DNA from: Pseudoduganella namucuonensis
GTDB taxonomy: Bacteria > Pseudomonadota > Gammaproteobacteria > Burkholderiales > Burkholderiaceae_D
DNA length: 64,000 nucleotides
Direction: 5' to 3'
Assembly (NCBI RefSeq): GCF_900116645.1
Contig: NZ_FPBO01000012.1
Coordinates: forward strand, 124,001-188,000
The translations under genes and the position numbers were made by a program. A model generated the notes under the pieces. That model was not told where the DNA came from, did not search any database, and saw nothing but the letters and a program-made list of their open reading frames with translations. Shown piece by piece: positions 29,061 through 39,191 of the stretch (within the stretch, counting starts at the first letter, position 1; every line of letters starts with the position of its first letter).

Positions 29061-29789
29061 TCAGAAGCGCTCGTACCCCTGCAGGTAGCGCCACTCGCCC
29101 ACCGGCAGGCTGGACATGGCGATGCGGCCGATGCGGATGCGCTTCATGGTCACCACCTTCAGGTTCACCATGCGGCACATGTGCTCGACCTGGCCCGGCT
29201 TGGGCGCCTTGATGGCGAAGCGCAGGCGCTTTTCGTTTTGCCAGCTGACCTTGCACGGCGCCAGCGGCTTGCCGTTGTAGGGCAGGCCGTGGTTCAGCAG
29301 CGCCAGGCCGTTGTCGGCGATGGCGCCCTCCACTTCCACGATGATTTCCTGCTCCAGCCCCTCGGACAGTTTGCGCGCGACGCGGAAGTCCTGCGTCAGC
29401 ACGACCAGGCCGCTGGCGCTGGTTTCCAGCGGCGACTCCAGCGTCAGGTTGACCAGGTGGCGCTTGAGGAAGCGCTCCTTGCGCGCGGCCTCCGCCCGGG
29501 TGGCCTCGCTCAGCAGGCCGAACACCGGCGGGCCGTCCTTGTCGATGCCGGCGCTCACGCCCACCGGCTTGTTGAACAGGATGGTGGCGGGCGCGATCTC
29601 CAGCAGGGTGGCGTCCTTGTCCAGCGCCACCGTCTGCTCCGGCGCGACGCGCGCGCCCGGCTCCTCGACGACGACGCCGTCCACGCGCACGAAGGCGCCC
29701 TCGATATAGATTTCGGCTTCGCGGCGGGAGCACGGGAGCATGTCCGCGACGCGCTTGGCGAGGCGGATGGTGTTGTCTTGTTCTGTCAT
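29061..29789 (-). CDS. RsuA/RluF-family pseudouridine synthase, divergent
   Basis: A 242-residue protein with an N-terminal S4 RNA-binding domain (about 8-56, SRREAEIYIEGAFVRVDG) and a pseudouridine synthase domain (about 65-230, ILFNKPVGVSAG). The catalytic GRLD motif of the family reads SPLE (residues 119-122) before TSASGLVVLTQDF, putting Glu122 where the nucleophilic Asp is expected. Activity is therefore uncertain. The start overlaps the end of ltaE as ATGA, so the two genes are coupled. Confidence 0.8.
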   Translation of the reverse strand: MTEQDNTIRLAKRVADMLPCSRREAEIYIEGAFVRVDGVVVEEPGARVAPEQTVALDKDATLLEIAPATILFNKPVGVSAGIDKDGPPVFGLLSEATRAEAARKERFLKRHLVNLTLESPLETSASGLVVLTQDFRVARKLSEGLEQEIIVEVEGAIADNGLALLNHGLPYNGKPLAPCKVSWQNEKRLRFAIKAPKPGQVEHMCRMVNLKVVTMKRIRIGRIAMSSLPVGEWRYLQGYERF

Positions 29790-30805
29790 GACTTGCTGAT
29801 CGTGGCCGCGAAAACGGCGGCCGTGCGTTCGAGGTCGGCGCGCGACACATCGAGGTGGGTGACGAGGCGCAGGCGCGGCGCCATGGACACGCGGACGCCC
29901 CCGGCCAGCAGCGCGGCGGACAACGCCGCCATCGCCGCCCGCGGCACGTCCACGTAGAGGATGTTGGTTTGCGGGACGCTCACTTGCAGGCCCGGTATCT
30001 TCGCCAGTTCGGCGGCGAGGAAGGCGGCGTTGGCGTGGTCCTCCTCCAGGCGCGCGACGTTGTGCCGCAGCGCGTACAGGCCCGCCGCCGCGAGGCCGCC
30101 GGCCTGGCGCATGCCGCCGCCCAGCATCTTGCGCCAGCGCTTGCCCTGTTCGATCAGGGCGCGCGAGCCGCACAGCACCGAGCCGACCGGCGCGCCCAGG
30201 CCCTTGGACAGGCAGACGGAGACGCTGTCGAATCCCGCCACCGCCTCGCGCAGGGAGACGCCCTGGCGGACGGCCGCGTTGCAGATGCGGGCCCCGTCCA
30301 GGTGGGTGGCGAGGCCGCGCTGGCGGGCGTAGGCGGTGGCCTCGGCCACGTAGCTGGCGGGCAGCACGCGGCCGCCTATGGTGTTCTCCAGCGCCAGCAG
30401 TTTGGTGCGCGCGAAGTGGAAGTCGTCCGGCTTGATCTGCGCGGCGATGTCGGCGACGGCGAGGCTGCCGTCTTCCTGGTTGGCGATGGCTTGCGGCTGG
30501 ATGCTGCCCAGCACCGCGGCGCCGCCGCCCTCGTAGCGGTAGGTGTGGGCCTCCTGGCCAACCAGGTACTCGTCGCCGCGGCCGCAATGGGCCAGCAGCG
30601 CGATCAGGTTGGTCTGGGTGCCGGAGGGGGCGAACAGCGCGGCTTCGAAGCCGAACAGCTCGGCCGCGGTGTCCTGCAGCAGGTTGACGGTGGGGTCGTC
30701 GCCGTAGACGTCGTCGCCCACGTCGGCCGCGCGCATGGCGTCCAGCATGGCGGGGCTGGGGCGGGTCACGGTGTCACTGCGAAGATCGATCCAATGCTGA
30801 GTCAT
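29786..30805 (-). CDS. ltaE: Low-specificity L-threonine aldolase
   Basis: A 339-residue PLP enzyme splitting L-threonine and L-allo-threonine into glycine and acetaldehyde. The start WIDLRSDTVTRPSPAMLDAM, the HLDGARICNA block and the PLP lysine in CLSKGLGAPVGS are all standard. ATG 30805 is preceded by AAAGGGG. It is followed directly by the pseudouridine synthase gene. Confidence 0.94.
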   Translation of the reverse strand: MTQHWIDLRSDTVTRPSPAMLDAMRAADVGDDVYGDDPTVNLLQDTAAELFGFEAALFAPSGTQTNLIALLAHCGRGDEYLVGQEAHTYRYEGGGAAVLGSIQPQAIANQEDGSLAVADIAAQIKPDDFHFARTKLLALENTIGGRVLPASYVAEATAYARQRGLATHLDGARICNAAVRQGVSLREAVAGFDSVSVCLSKGLGAPVGSVLCGSRALIEQGKRWRKMLGGGMRQAGGLAAAGLYALRHNVARLEEDHANAAFLAAELAKIPGLQVSVPQTNILYVDVPRAAMAALSAALLAGGVRVSMAPRLRLVTHLDVSRADLERTAAVFAATISKS

Positions 30806-30843
30806 GGTTGCCCCTTTGCTTGGCCAACCCAGGTGCAAGGGCT

Positions 30844-30870
30844 GGGGTCAGACCCGCGGGGTCCGACCCC
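30844..30870. repeat. GGGGTCAG-family palindromic repeat, short copy
   Basis: GGGGTCAGACCC, three-base centre, GGGTCCGACCCC. The trailing TGCCTCTGG (30877-30885) is shared with the copy at 12966-13031, which proves common descent. It sits between ltaE and the methyltransferase gene. Confidence 0.85.
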
Positions 30871-30892
30871 GGGTTCTGCCTCTGGTTTTCAG

Positions 30893-31768
30893 TTAGGCGT
30901 TGCTGGCGGCGACCTGCTCGGCGAAGAAGCGGTTGCCCATTTCTTCAAGGCCCAGCGTTTCGAGCACTTCCCGCAGGCGCTCGGTCGGACGGCGGCGCGG
31001 CAGGTTCTTGTAGCTGGCGATGATGAGTTCATTCTTCATCGAATGCTCCCAGCCCACCAGTTCCGTCACGTTGACCTGGTAGCCGTGCGCCTCCAGTTGC
31101 AAACAGCGCAGCACGTTGGTGACCTGGCTGCCGAATTCGCGCGTGTGCAGCGGGTGGCGCCAGATCTCGGTGAGCGCGCTCTTGCCGAGCGACTGGCCCT
31201 TGTTCTTGCGCAGCACGGAGGCCACCTCCGCCTGGCAGCACGGCACCAGCACCATGAACTTGGCCTTCTTCTTCAGGGCGAAGGCGATGGCGTCGTCGGT
31301 GGCGGTGTTGCAGGCGTGGAGCGCGGTGACGATGTCGATCCGGTCCGGCAGTTCCTTCGACTCGGTCGACTCGGCCACAGACAGCGGCAGGAAGGACATG
31401 CCGGGGAAGTCGAACTTCCTGGCCAGTTCCTGCGAACGCTCCACCAGCTCGGCGCGGGTTTCGATGCCGTAGATGTGGGAGCCGTCGTCCAGTCCCTTGA
31501 AGAACAGGTCGTACAGGATGAAGCCGAGGTAGGACTTGCCGGCGCCGTGGTCCACCAGCGACACGCCGGGATGCTCGGCTTGCACTTCCTTCAGCAGCGG
31601 TTCGATGAACTGGTACAGGTGGTAGACCTGCTTGAGCTTGCGGCGGCTGTCCTGGTTCAACTTGCCGTCGCGCGTGAGGATGTGCAATTCCTGCAGCAGC
31701 TCGACCGACTGGCCGGGCTTCACTTCGGGTGGCAGAGCGATGGGCGCGGCGGTCTTAGGCTGCTTCAT
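30893..31768 (-). CDS. SAM-dependent methyltransferase (Methyltransf_32 type)
   Basis: A 291-residue predicted methyltransferase. A Rossmann-type SAM motif lies in LVDHGAGKSYLGFILYDLFF (about 92-111), followed by an acidic residue in IYGIETRAEL, and ALHACNTATDDAI in the typical post-II region of Methyltransf_32 proteins. The cysteine pair VPCCQ is also family-like. It overlaps iscX by 14 bases, so it is the last gene of the isc transcript here. Substrate unknown. Confidence 0.8.
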   Translation of the reverse strand: MKQPKTAAPIALPPEVKPGQSVELLQELHILTRDGKLNQDSRRKLKQVYHLYQFIEPLLKEVQAEHPGVSLVDHGAGKSYLGFILYDLFFKGLDDGSHIYGIETRAELVERSQELARKFDFPGMSFLPLSVAESTESKELPDRIDIVTALHACNTATDDAIAFALKKKAKFMVLVPCCQAEVASVLRKNKGQSLGKSALTEIWRHPLHTREFGSQVTNVLRCLQLEAHGYQVNVTELVGWEHSMKNELIIASYKNLPRRRPTERLREVLETLGLEEMGNRFFAEQVAASNA

Positions 31769-31949
31769 CGATCCACGCCTGCTGGATGGCTTCCAACACC
31801 TTTTCGCCACCGCGCGTGTGGTCGTCGTCGAAACCGTCCAGGTCCACGATCCAGTTGTGCAGGTCGGTGAAGCGGATGGTGATCGGGTCGATCTCGGGAT
31901 ACTTGTCGTACAGCGCCTCGGCGATGGCCGTGATGTCACTCCATTTCAT
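31755..31949 (-). CDS. iscX: Fe-S assembly protein IscX
   Basis: A 64-residue acidic winged-helix protein (MKWSDITAIAEALYDKYPEID, then DLHNWIVDLDGFDDD) that binds IscS and iron and tunes cluster synthesis. Located after fdx as in other isc operons. Confidence 0.97.
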   Translation of the reverse strand: MKWSDITAIAEALYDKYPEIDPITIRFTDLHNWIVDLDGFDDDHTRGGEKVLEAIQQAWIDEAA

Positions 31950-31959
31950 GATGCGCTCC

Positions 31960-32301
31960 TCAGTGCCCGCCTTCGCTGGCGTGGTTGATGGTGTACTTCG
32001 GAATCTCGATCACGAGGTCCTCGTCCGCCACCACCGCCTGGCACGACAGGCGCGATACGGCCTCCAGGCCCCAGGCCTTGTCCAGCAGGTCTTCCTCGGT
32101 TTCGCTGGCTTCGCTCAGCGAGTTGAAGCCTTCGCGCACCAGCACGTGGCAGGTGGTGCAGGCGCAGGACTTCTCGCAGGCGTGCTCGATGTGGATGTCG
32201 TTGTCGAGCATGACGTCGCACAGGGTCTTGCCGGCTGGGGCCTCGACGACGGCGCCCTCGGGGCACAGCTTGGCGTGGGGCAGGAATACGATTTGTGGCA
32301 C
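31960..32301 (-). CDS. fdx: Isc-type [2Fe-2S] ferredoxin
   Basis: A 113-residue adrenodoxin-like ferredoxin supplying electrons for Fe-S cluster assembly. Cluster cysteines follow the ISC pattern in ACEKSCACTTCH plus the distant Cys in RLSCQAV. It ends in the acidic-basic tail NHASEGGH. It is separated from hscA by 116 bases containing a repeat, an unusual gap inside this operon. Confidence 0.97.
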   Translation of the reverse strand: MPQIVFLPHAKLCPEGAVVEAPAGKTLCDVMLDNDIHIEHACEKSCACTTCHVLVREGFNSLSEASETEEDLLDKAWGLEAVSRLSCQAVVADEDLVIEIPKYTINHASEGGH

Positions 32302-32323
32302 TTGATACCTCTACATTTTGAGA

Positions 32324-32390
32324 ACCCCGGTCGCCCCCGCGCAAGCGGGGGCCCAAGGGAACAACATGACTTTGGTTCCCGCCTGCGCGG
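32324..32390. repeat. Double-hairpin repeat inside the isc operon
   Basis: GCCCCCGC/GCGGGGGC closed by a GCAA tetraloop (32333-32352), then GGGAAC/GTTCCC (32357-32380) ending in CGCCTGCGCGG. It resembles the dispersed CCCGCG...CGGGAA palindromes common in proteobacteria and is unrelated to the GGGG(T/A)CAG family in this window. Confidence 0.65.
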
Positions 32391-32417
32391 CGGTCCGCCG
32401 ATGCGGAACGACAGTCC

Positions 32418-34313
32418 TTACACTACCTGGTCCAGCGACTTGCCGGCCAGCGCGCTGCGGACGCTGCGGTCCATGCGGCGCGATGCGAATTCCTCGGTGC
32501 CGCGCGCCAGCGCCTCGACCGCGGCCTTGACGGCGCCATGGTCTACCGCGCCGGCGACGGACTGCGCGACAACGGCGCGGGTGCGCGCCATCAGCGCCTC
32601 GACCTCGGCGCGCTCCTCGCCGGACAACAGGCCCGCGTCCTCGTTCAGCGCGGATTGCGTGGCCAGCAGGATGCGCTCGGCCTCGACCTGTTCCTCGCGC
32701 AGCGCGCGGGCGGCCATGTCGACGTCGGCGGATTTATACGAGTCCTGCAGCATGCGCGCCACGTCGTCGTCGCCCAGGCCGTAGGACGGCTTGACCGAGA
32801 TCGACGCCTCCACGCCCGAGCGCAGCTCTCGCGCCGAGACCGACAGCAGCCCGTCGGCGTCGACCTGGTAGGTGATGCGGATGCGCGCCGCGCCGGCCGC
32901 CATCGGCGGGATGCCGCGCAGTTCGAAGCGCGCCAGCGAGCGGCAGTCGCTCACCAGTTCGCGCTCGCCCTGCAGCACGTGCACCGCCAGCGCGGTCTGG
33001 CCGTCCTTGAAGGTGGTGAACTCCTGCGCGCGGGCGCACGGTATGGTCGAGTTGCGCGGGATGACCTTCTCCACCAGGCCGCCCATGGTTTCGATGCCCA
33101 GCGACAGCGGGATCACGTCCAGCAGCAGCCAGTCGTCGCCCGGCGCGCGGTTGCCGGCCAGCAGATTGGCCTGGATGGCGGCGCCCAGCGCGACCACCTT
33201 GTCCGGATCGATGTTGGCGTGCGGGATGGTGTGGAAGTATTCGCTGACCGCGCGCTGCACGTGCGGCATGCGGGTCGCGCCGCCCACCATCACCACGCCG
33301 TCGATGTCGTCCGCGTCGATATTGGCGTCGCGCAGGGCCTTCTTGATGGCGTTCATGGTCTTGTTGACCAGGTGCTTGGTGATCTCGGCGAAGGTCGCGG
33401 CGCTCACCTTCAGGTGCACCTCCTCGCCCGACCCCAGGAAGGCGTCGATCGTCACTTCCGATTTGCTCGACAGCAGTTCCTTGGCCTCGCGCGCCTTCAC
33501 CATCAGCACGGCGGTGTCCTCGTCGGACAGCGGCGCCAGCTTTTCCTGCTCGTGGATCCAGCAGAACAGGCGGTGGTCGAAGTCGTCGCCGCCCAGCGCG
33601 GAATCGCCGCCGGTGGACAGCACCTCGAACACGCCCTTGGACAATTTCAGGATCGAGATGTCGAAGGTGCCGCCGCCCAGGTCGTACACGGCGAACAGGC
33701 CCTCGGAGGCGTTGTCCAGGCCGTAGGCGATGGCGGCGGCGGTCGGCTCGCTCAGCAGGCGCAGCACGTTGATGCCGGCCAGCTGCGCCGCGTCCTTGGT
33801 GGCCTGGCGCTGCGCCTCGTCGAAGTAGGCGGGCACGGTGATGACGGCGCCCACCAGGTCGTCGCCCAGCGAGTCCTCGGCGCGCTGGCGCAAGGTGGCC
33901 AGGATCTGGGCCGAGGTCTCGACCGGCGACTTGATGCCGGCCACGGTCTTCAGCTGCACCATGCCGTGGCCGCCCTCGCGGTCGCCGTCGACGAAGTCGT
34001 AGGGCAGGTTCTCGGCGTAGGCGATGTCCTTCAGGCCGCGGCCCATGAAGCGCTTGACGGAGACGATGGTGTTCTTCGGGTCGGTGGTCTGCGCGGCCTG
34101 GGCCTTGTAGCCGATGTGGGCGTGGCCGTTCGGCAGGTAGCGCACCACGGACGGCAGCAGCGGGTGGCCGTCCTCGTCGTTCAACACCTCGGGAATGCTG
34201 TTGCGCACGGTGGCGACCAGCGAATTGGTGGTGCCCAGGTCGATACCCACCGCCAGCCGGTGCTGGTGCGGCGCGGTCGACATGCCCGGTTCGGAGATTT
34301 GCAGTAGTGCCAT
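32418..34313 (-). CDS. hscA: Fe-S assembly chaperone HscA (Hsp70)
   Basis: A 631-residue specialised Hsp70 that, with HscB, releases clusters from IscU. It has the nucleotide-binding domain ([43 protein letters not shown]) and a normal substrate-binding domain and lid after residue about 400. It lies nine bases after hscB. Clearly different from the two atypical Hsp70 genes near the end of the window. Confidence 0.97.
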   Translation of the reverse strand: MALLQISEPGMSTAPHQHRLAVGIDLGTTNSLVATVRNSIPEVLNDEDGHPLLPSVVRYLPNGHAHIGYKAQAAQTTDPKNTIVSVKRFMGRGLKDIAYAENLPYDFVDGDREGGHGMVQLKTVAGIKSPVETSAQILATLRQRAEDSLGDDLVGAVITVPAYFDEAQRQATKDAAQLAGINVLRLLSEPTAAAIAYGLDNASEGLFAVYDLGGGTFDISILKLSKGVFEVLSTGGDSALGGDDFDHRLFCWIHEQEKLAPLSDEDTAVLMVKAREAKELLSSKSEVTIDAFLGSGEEVHLKVSAATFAEITKHLVNKTMNAIKKALRDANIDADDIDGVVMVGGATRMPHVQRAVSEYFHTIPHANIDPDKVVALGAAIQANLLAGNRAPGDDWLLLDVIPLSLGIETMGGLVEKVIPRNSTIPCARAQEFTTFKDGQTALAVHVLQGERELVSDCRSLARFELRGIPPMAAGAARIRITYQVDADGLLSVSARELRSGVEASISVKPSYGLGDDDVARMLQDSYKSADVDMAARALREEQVEAERILLATQSALNEDAGLLSGEERAEVEALMARTRAVVAQSVAGAVDHGAVKAAVEALARGTEEFASRRMDRSVRSALAGKSLDQVV

Positions 34314-34322
34314 GGATTCTTT

Positions 34323-34838
34323 TTATGCTTCGAGTGCATCAAAGGCGAAGCGGACTTCTTCGCCGAATTTTTCGAGGAACATCATCGCCCGCACGTCCTG
34401 CGCGGCGGCGTGGTAGTCGCCGGCGTCGCAGCGCGCCTCGATGTCCTTGAGCAGGTCCTTGCGGGCGGCGCGCAACTGGCCGTCCAGCGTTTCCAGCAGT
34501 TCCAGGTCCTTGCCGGCGCGCGCGTCCTCGAGCTCCTCGCGCCACTCCATCTGCTGCATCAGGAACGCGCCCGGCATCGACGTGTTCGATTCGGTCTGCA
34601 GGTCCACGCCGTTCAACTCGCACAGGTAGCGCGCGCGCAGCTGCGGATTCTTCAAGGTCTGGTAGGCCTCGTTGGCGCGGGTGGCCCACTGCATCGCGAC
34701 GCGCTTCTCGGCGTCGGTCGCGTTGACGAATTTGTCTGGATGGACGCGGTTCTGCACGTCGCGGTAGGCGCCGTTCAGCGCCTCCGCGTCAACGGCGTAG
34801 CGCTGCGGCAGGTTGAAGAGTTCGAAGTGGTTTTGCAC
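34323..34838 (-). CDS. hscB: Co-chaperone HscB
   Basis: A 171-residue J-domain protein. The J domain holds the HPD motif in NRVHPDKFVNAT (about residue 33); the C-terminal helical domain binds IscU. Lies 38 bases after iscA. Confidence 0.96.
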   Translation of the reverse strand: MQNHFELFNLPQRYAVDAEALNGAYRDVQNRVHPDKFVNATDAEKRVAMQWATRANEAYQTLKNPQLRARYLCELNGVDLQTESNTSMPGAFLMQQMEWREELEDARAGKDLELLETLDGQLRAARKDLLKDIEARCDAGDYHAAAQDVRAMMFLEKFGEEVRFAFDALEA

Positions 34839-34876
34839 GGCACGCGAAAAGTGGAACTGCGGTGGAAACCGCGGGT

Positions 34877-35200
34877 TTAAATGCGGAAGCTTTCGCCGCA
34901 GCCGCAGGCGTCTTTCTCGTTCGGGTTGTTGAACTTGAAGCCCTCGTTCAAGCCCTCGCGCGCGAAATCGAGCTCGGTGCCGTCGATGTAGGGCAGGCTT
35001 TTCGGGTCCACGAAGACCTTCACGCCGTGCGATTCGAACACCGCGTCCTCGTCCGCCACCTCGTCCACGTACTCCAGCTTGTAGGCCAGACCGGAGCAGC
35101 CCGTGGTCCGCACGCCGAAGCGCAGGCCCAGGCCCTTGCCGCGGCGTTCGATGTAGCGGTTGATGTGCTTCGCTGCCTTTTCGGTCAGTGTGATTGCCAT
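34877..35200 (-). CDS. iscA: Iron-sulfur cluster carrier IscA
   Basis: A 107-residue A-type carrier with the three invariant cysteines, [11 protein letters not shown] and the terminal [12 protein letters not shown] 35200 gives the standard length. It lies 14 bases after iscU. Confidence 0.97.
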   Translation of the reverse strand: MAITLTEKAAKHINRYIERRGKGLGLRFGVRTTGCSGLAYKLEYVDEVADEDAVFESHGVKVFVDPKSLPYIDGTELDFAREGLNEGFKFNNPNEKDACGCGESFRI

Positions 35201-35214
35201 TGCGGTCCTCCGGC

Positions 35215-35598
35215 TTATGCCGAGTGTTTTGCCTTGTAGTCCTGCACGGCGGCCTTGATCGCGTCCTCGGCCAGGATGGAGCAGTGGATCTTCACCGGCG
35301 GCAGCGCCAGTTCCTCGGCGATGGCGGTGTTCTTGATGGCCAGCGCCTCGTCCAGGGTCTTGCCCTTGACCCATTCGGTCACCAGCGACGACGAGGCGAT
35401 CGCCGAACCGCAGCCGTAGGTCTTGAATTTCGCGTCCTCGATCAGGCCATCGGCGCCGACCTTGATCTGCAGCTTCATCACGTCGCCGCAGGCCGGCGCG
35501 CCGACCATGCCGGTGCCGACCGATTCGTCGCCCTTTTCAAAGGCGCCGACGTTGCGTGGATTTTCGTAGTGGTCCAACACTTTTTCCGAGTAAGCCAT
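35215..35598 (-). CDS. iscU: Fe-S cluster scaffold IscU
   Basis: A 127-residue scaffold. Cluster cysteines Cys37 (GAPACGDV), Cys63 (YGCGSA) and Cys106 are present, as is the HscA recognition motif LPPVK (99-103). Confidence 0.98.
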   Translation of the reverse strand: MAYSEKVLDHYENPRNVGAFEKGDESVGTGMVGAPACGDVMKLQIKVGADGLIEDAKFKTYGCGSAIASSSLVTEWVKGKTLDEALAIKNTAIAEELALPPVKIHCSILAEDAIKAAVQDYKAKHSA

Positions 35599-35655
35599 TT
35601 TGATGCTCCTGTTAATCCGTCTGAATTCTATGCAGTCGATTACCGCGAGCGGCGC

Positions 35656-36918
<1,263 letters not shown>

Positions 36919-36957
36919 CTATTAACTCCAATAAGCGTGTCTAGTCTTGGCTCTGTC

Positions 36958-37431
36958 TTAGCCGACGGCGGCGTTGCGGTGCATGACCACCACCGCCTGG
37001 TCGGCGTGCTTTTGTTTCTGTTGATCGACCAGATCCTGCAGCGACACGGAGTCCAGGTAATCGACCATTTTTTCGTTCAGGGTTGCCCACAGTTCGTGCG
37101 TCATGCAGCGCGCGCCGGTGGTGGCGTCGGCGCCGTGGCAGTTTTCCTTGCCGCCGCACTGGGTCGCGTCCAGCGGCTCGTCGACGGCGATGATGATGTC
37201 GGCCACCGTCACCTTGTCGGCGCGGCGCGCCAGGCTGTAGCCGCCGCCGGGGCCGCGGATCGACTCGACGATCTCGTGGCGGCGCAGCTTGCCGAACAAC
37301 TGTTCCAGGTAGGACAGCGAAATCGCCTGGCGCTGTGAAATGCCAGACAGCGTGACCGGGCCTTTGCCCTGGCGCAAGGCCAGATCGATCATCGCGGTCA
37401 CTGCAAAACGGCCTTTGGTGGTCAGACGCAT
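36958..37431 (-). CDS. iscR: Fe-S-sensing transcriptional regulator IscR
   Basis: A 157-residue Rrf2-family regulator, start MRLTTKGRFAVTAMIDLAL. Cluster ligands Cys92, Cys98, Cys109 and His112 are present; the gap between the last two cysteines is ten residues, longer than in E. coli. ATG 37431 has GAGG at five-base spacing; a GTG sits one codon earlier. With a cluster bound IscR should repress its own promoter through the site at 37484-37508. Confidence 0.97.
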   Translation of the reverse strand: MRLTTKGRFAVTAMIDLALRQGKGPVTLSGISQRQAISLSYLEQLFGKLRRHEIVESIRGPGGGYSLARRADKVTVADIIIAVDEPLDATQCGGKENCHGADATTGARCMTHELWATLNEKMVDYLDSVSLQDLVDQQKQKHADQAVVVMHRNAAVG

Positions 37432-37483
37432 CACAACCTCGGTTGGGTTAAAATATCGTGTCGTTCAGCCAATCAAACTCGGA

Positions 37484-37508
37484 TTAGTTGAATGAATTAG
37501 TCAAGTAT
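37484..37508 (-). promoter_or_regulatory. IscR type 1 binding site
   Basis: The minus strand from 37508 reads ATACTTGACTAATTC and continues ATTCAACTAA. By my alignment 23 of 25 positions fit the E. coli type 1 IscR consensus. It covers the -10 box and the transcription start, as expected for repression by holo-IscR. Confidence 0.8.
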
Positions 37509-37532
37509 ACCAAACTTGACCAACTTTGTCAG
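37504..37532 (-). promoter_or_regulatory. Promoter of the isc operon
   Basis: Minus strand: -35 CTGACA (5/6), 17-base spacer, -10 TATACT (5/6). The start would be near 37497, about 65 bases before iscR. Confidence 0.75.
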
Positions 37533-37586
37533 GCGACGCCCTTGGCGCCGCCCGCGAGACGTCTGTGTGCCGTTTTGGCGGGTGAC

Positions 37587-38351
37587 TCAGGCGCGCAACA
37601 ATTCCATCGGCTTGAACAGCGCGTGCATGTCGCGGTTGGCGATGAAGGTCAGGTTGTACGGGTGCTCGGCCACGATCTGCGGCAACGCCCGCACCGTCGG
37701 CAGCTTGTTCAGCTGTTCGGCGATCTTCCCCCACAAAACCAGCTTGGGCCGGTGCTGTTCCAGCGCCGCGATCACCGTCTCGAAGAACGGCAGCCACGCC
37801 TTGGCGTCCTTGGCCGGCGCCACGTGCTCGCGGAACACCAGCGACGCGTTCAGCAGCAGGAAGCCATGGCCGGTCAGCTTTTGCTGGATCTGCGCCAGCG
37901 TCTGCACGGCGGCCGGGTCGGCGCGGAACTCGGCGGCGATGGCGGCCAGCGCCGCGCTGCCGGTGTTGTCCTCGGCCAGCCGGCCGTCGGCCACCAGCAG
38001 CATCTTCATGAAGTTGCGCAGCGAGGTGGCCTTGTTGACCGGCTTCGACAGCCCGCCGCCCTTCTCGTCCGACCACAGGCCCTTGACGGCGCCGTCCATG
38101 AAGCACACGCCGGTGGCGCTCTCCTCGCGCGGATAGGGCCCCTCGCCCACCAGCACGTAGCGCACCTTGTCCAGCGGCAATTCGAAGGCGTTGAACAGGC
38201 GCTGGTCGGTGGGCAGGTAGGTGTCGGCGGCCAGCCCGGCCAGATAGGCGGGGTTCGCCGCCATCATCGCTTCCAGGCCGGAAATAAGGATGGGGTGCCA
38301 GGAAGAATCGGCGCGGCCTAGGGCCTGGAGGATAGATACTGGAATGAACAT
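37587..38351 (-). CDS. Uracil-DNA-glycosylase-like protein with altered active site
   Basis: About 254 residues with the fold signature of the uracil-DNA glycosylase superfamily: VRYVLVGEGPYPREESATGVCF corresponds to the family-1 motif with GQDPYH, KLVLWGKIAEQL is the central strand, and EHPYNLTFIANRDM replaces the HPSPLS loop. The catalytic Asp and following His are replaced (GEGPYP, residues 69-74), so normal uracil excision is doubtful. Start is uncertain: ATG 38351 gives a compact domain; ATGs at 38390 and 38399 would add a hydrophobic segment (about 16 residues) unusual for such enzymes. None has a clear ribosome site. Confidence 0.65.
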   Translation of the reverse strand: MFIPVSILQALGRADSSWHPILISGLEAMMAANPAYLAGLAADTYLPTDQRLFNAFELPLDKVRYVLVGEGPYPREESATGVCFMDGAVKGLWSDEKGGGLSKPVNKATSLRNFMKMLLVADGRLAEDNTGSAALAAIAAEFRADPAAVQTLAQIQQKLTGHGFLLLNASLVFREHVAPAKDAKAWLPFFETVIAALEQHRPKLVLWGKIAEQLNKLPTVRALPQIVAEHPYNLTFIANRDMHALFKPMELLRA

Positions 38352-38406
38352 GACGGCAACGAGTAGGAAAAAGAGGCCGGATTTTATCATTTCAAACATT
38401 CGGCCG

Positions 38407-38456
38407 AAAAAGGGGTCAGGTTCGGTATAAAAAAATACCGAACCTGACCCCTTTTT
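38407..38456. repeat. GGGGTCAG-family palindrome, perfect hairpin copy
   Basis: A perfect 22-base stem starting AAAAAGGGGTCAGG, with a loop of six A. Same unit as the compound copy after dctD. Lying just past the argO stop and ending in a T-run, it can act as the argO terminator. Confidence 0.9.
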
Positions 38457-38469
38457 CCCTTTTTCCTTT

Positions 38470-39084
38470 TCAGCCCCCGAACGCCAGGGCGGCGGCCAGC
38501 GCCAGCATGATGGCGCCGGTCAGCGCCTCGATGCACTTCCACGCCAGCGGCCGGCGCAGCAGGTCCGACAGCCGGCTGGCGCCGAAGCCCAGCGCGGTGA
38601 ACCAGATCAGCGAGGCCGTCATCGCGCCGACGGCGAAGCTGGGCCGCTCGTGGGCCGGGTAGTTGCCGCCGATCGCGCCCAGCAGCACCACCGCGTCCAG
38701 GTAGACATGGGGATTGAGCAGCGACATGGCAAGCACGCTCAGCAGCGCGTTGCGGGCGCTGACCGGCGCGCCGCCCTCGCCCGCCGGCAGCGCGCCCGGC
38801 CGCAGCAACGCGGCCCAGCTGCGCAGGCCGTACCACAGCAGGAAGGCCGCGCCGCCCCAGCGCGCCGCCCCCATCAGCAGCGGCGAGGACTGGATCAGTA
38901 CGCCCATGCCCGCCACGCCGGCGCCGATCAGCAGCACGTCGATGACGACGCAGGTGGCCACCGTCAGCGCCACGTGCTGGCGCCGCACGCCCACCCGCAG
39001 CACGTGCGCGTTCTGCGCGCCGATCGCCATGATGAGGCTGGCGCCGAGGCCCAGGCCGCTGAGGAATACCTGTGGGGTGAACAT
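38470..39084 (-). CDS. argO: LysE/ArgO-family amino acid exporter
   Basis: A 204-residue membrane protein with about six helices and the family start FLSGLGLGASLIMAIGAQNA. LysE/ArgO proteins export arginine, lysine or toxic analogues. It is divergent from an ArgP-type regulator with a 107-base AT-rich intergenic region, the classical argO/argP layout; in E. coli ArgP activates argO with arginine. A hairpin repeat follows its stop. Confidence 0.9.
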   Translation of the reverse strand: MFTPQVFLSGLGLGASLIMAIGAQNAHVLRVGVRRQHVALTVATCVVIDVLLIGAGVAGMGVLIQSSPLLMGAARWGGAAFLLWYGLRSWAALLRPGALPAGEGGAPVSARNALLSVLAMSLLNPHVYLDAVVLLGAIGGNYPAHERPSFAVGAMTASLIWFTALGFGASRLSDLLRRPLAWKCIEALTGAIMLALAAALAFGG

Positions 39085-39191
39085 GCCGCTCTCCTTTAAT
39101 TAGATGCAAGCATTGTCCAGTCGCGGCCGTACAATATGAAGCTGAATTCATATTTCTAAATATAGTTAAGTAAAACTGAATTGGAGACCCC

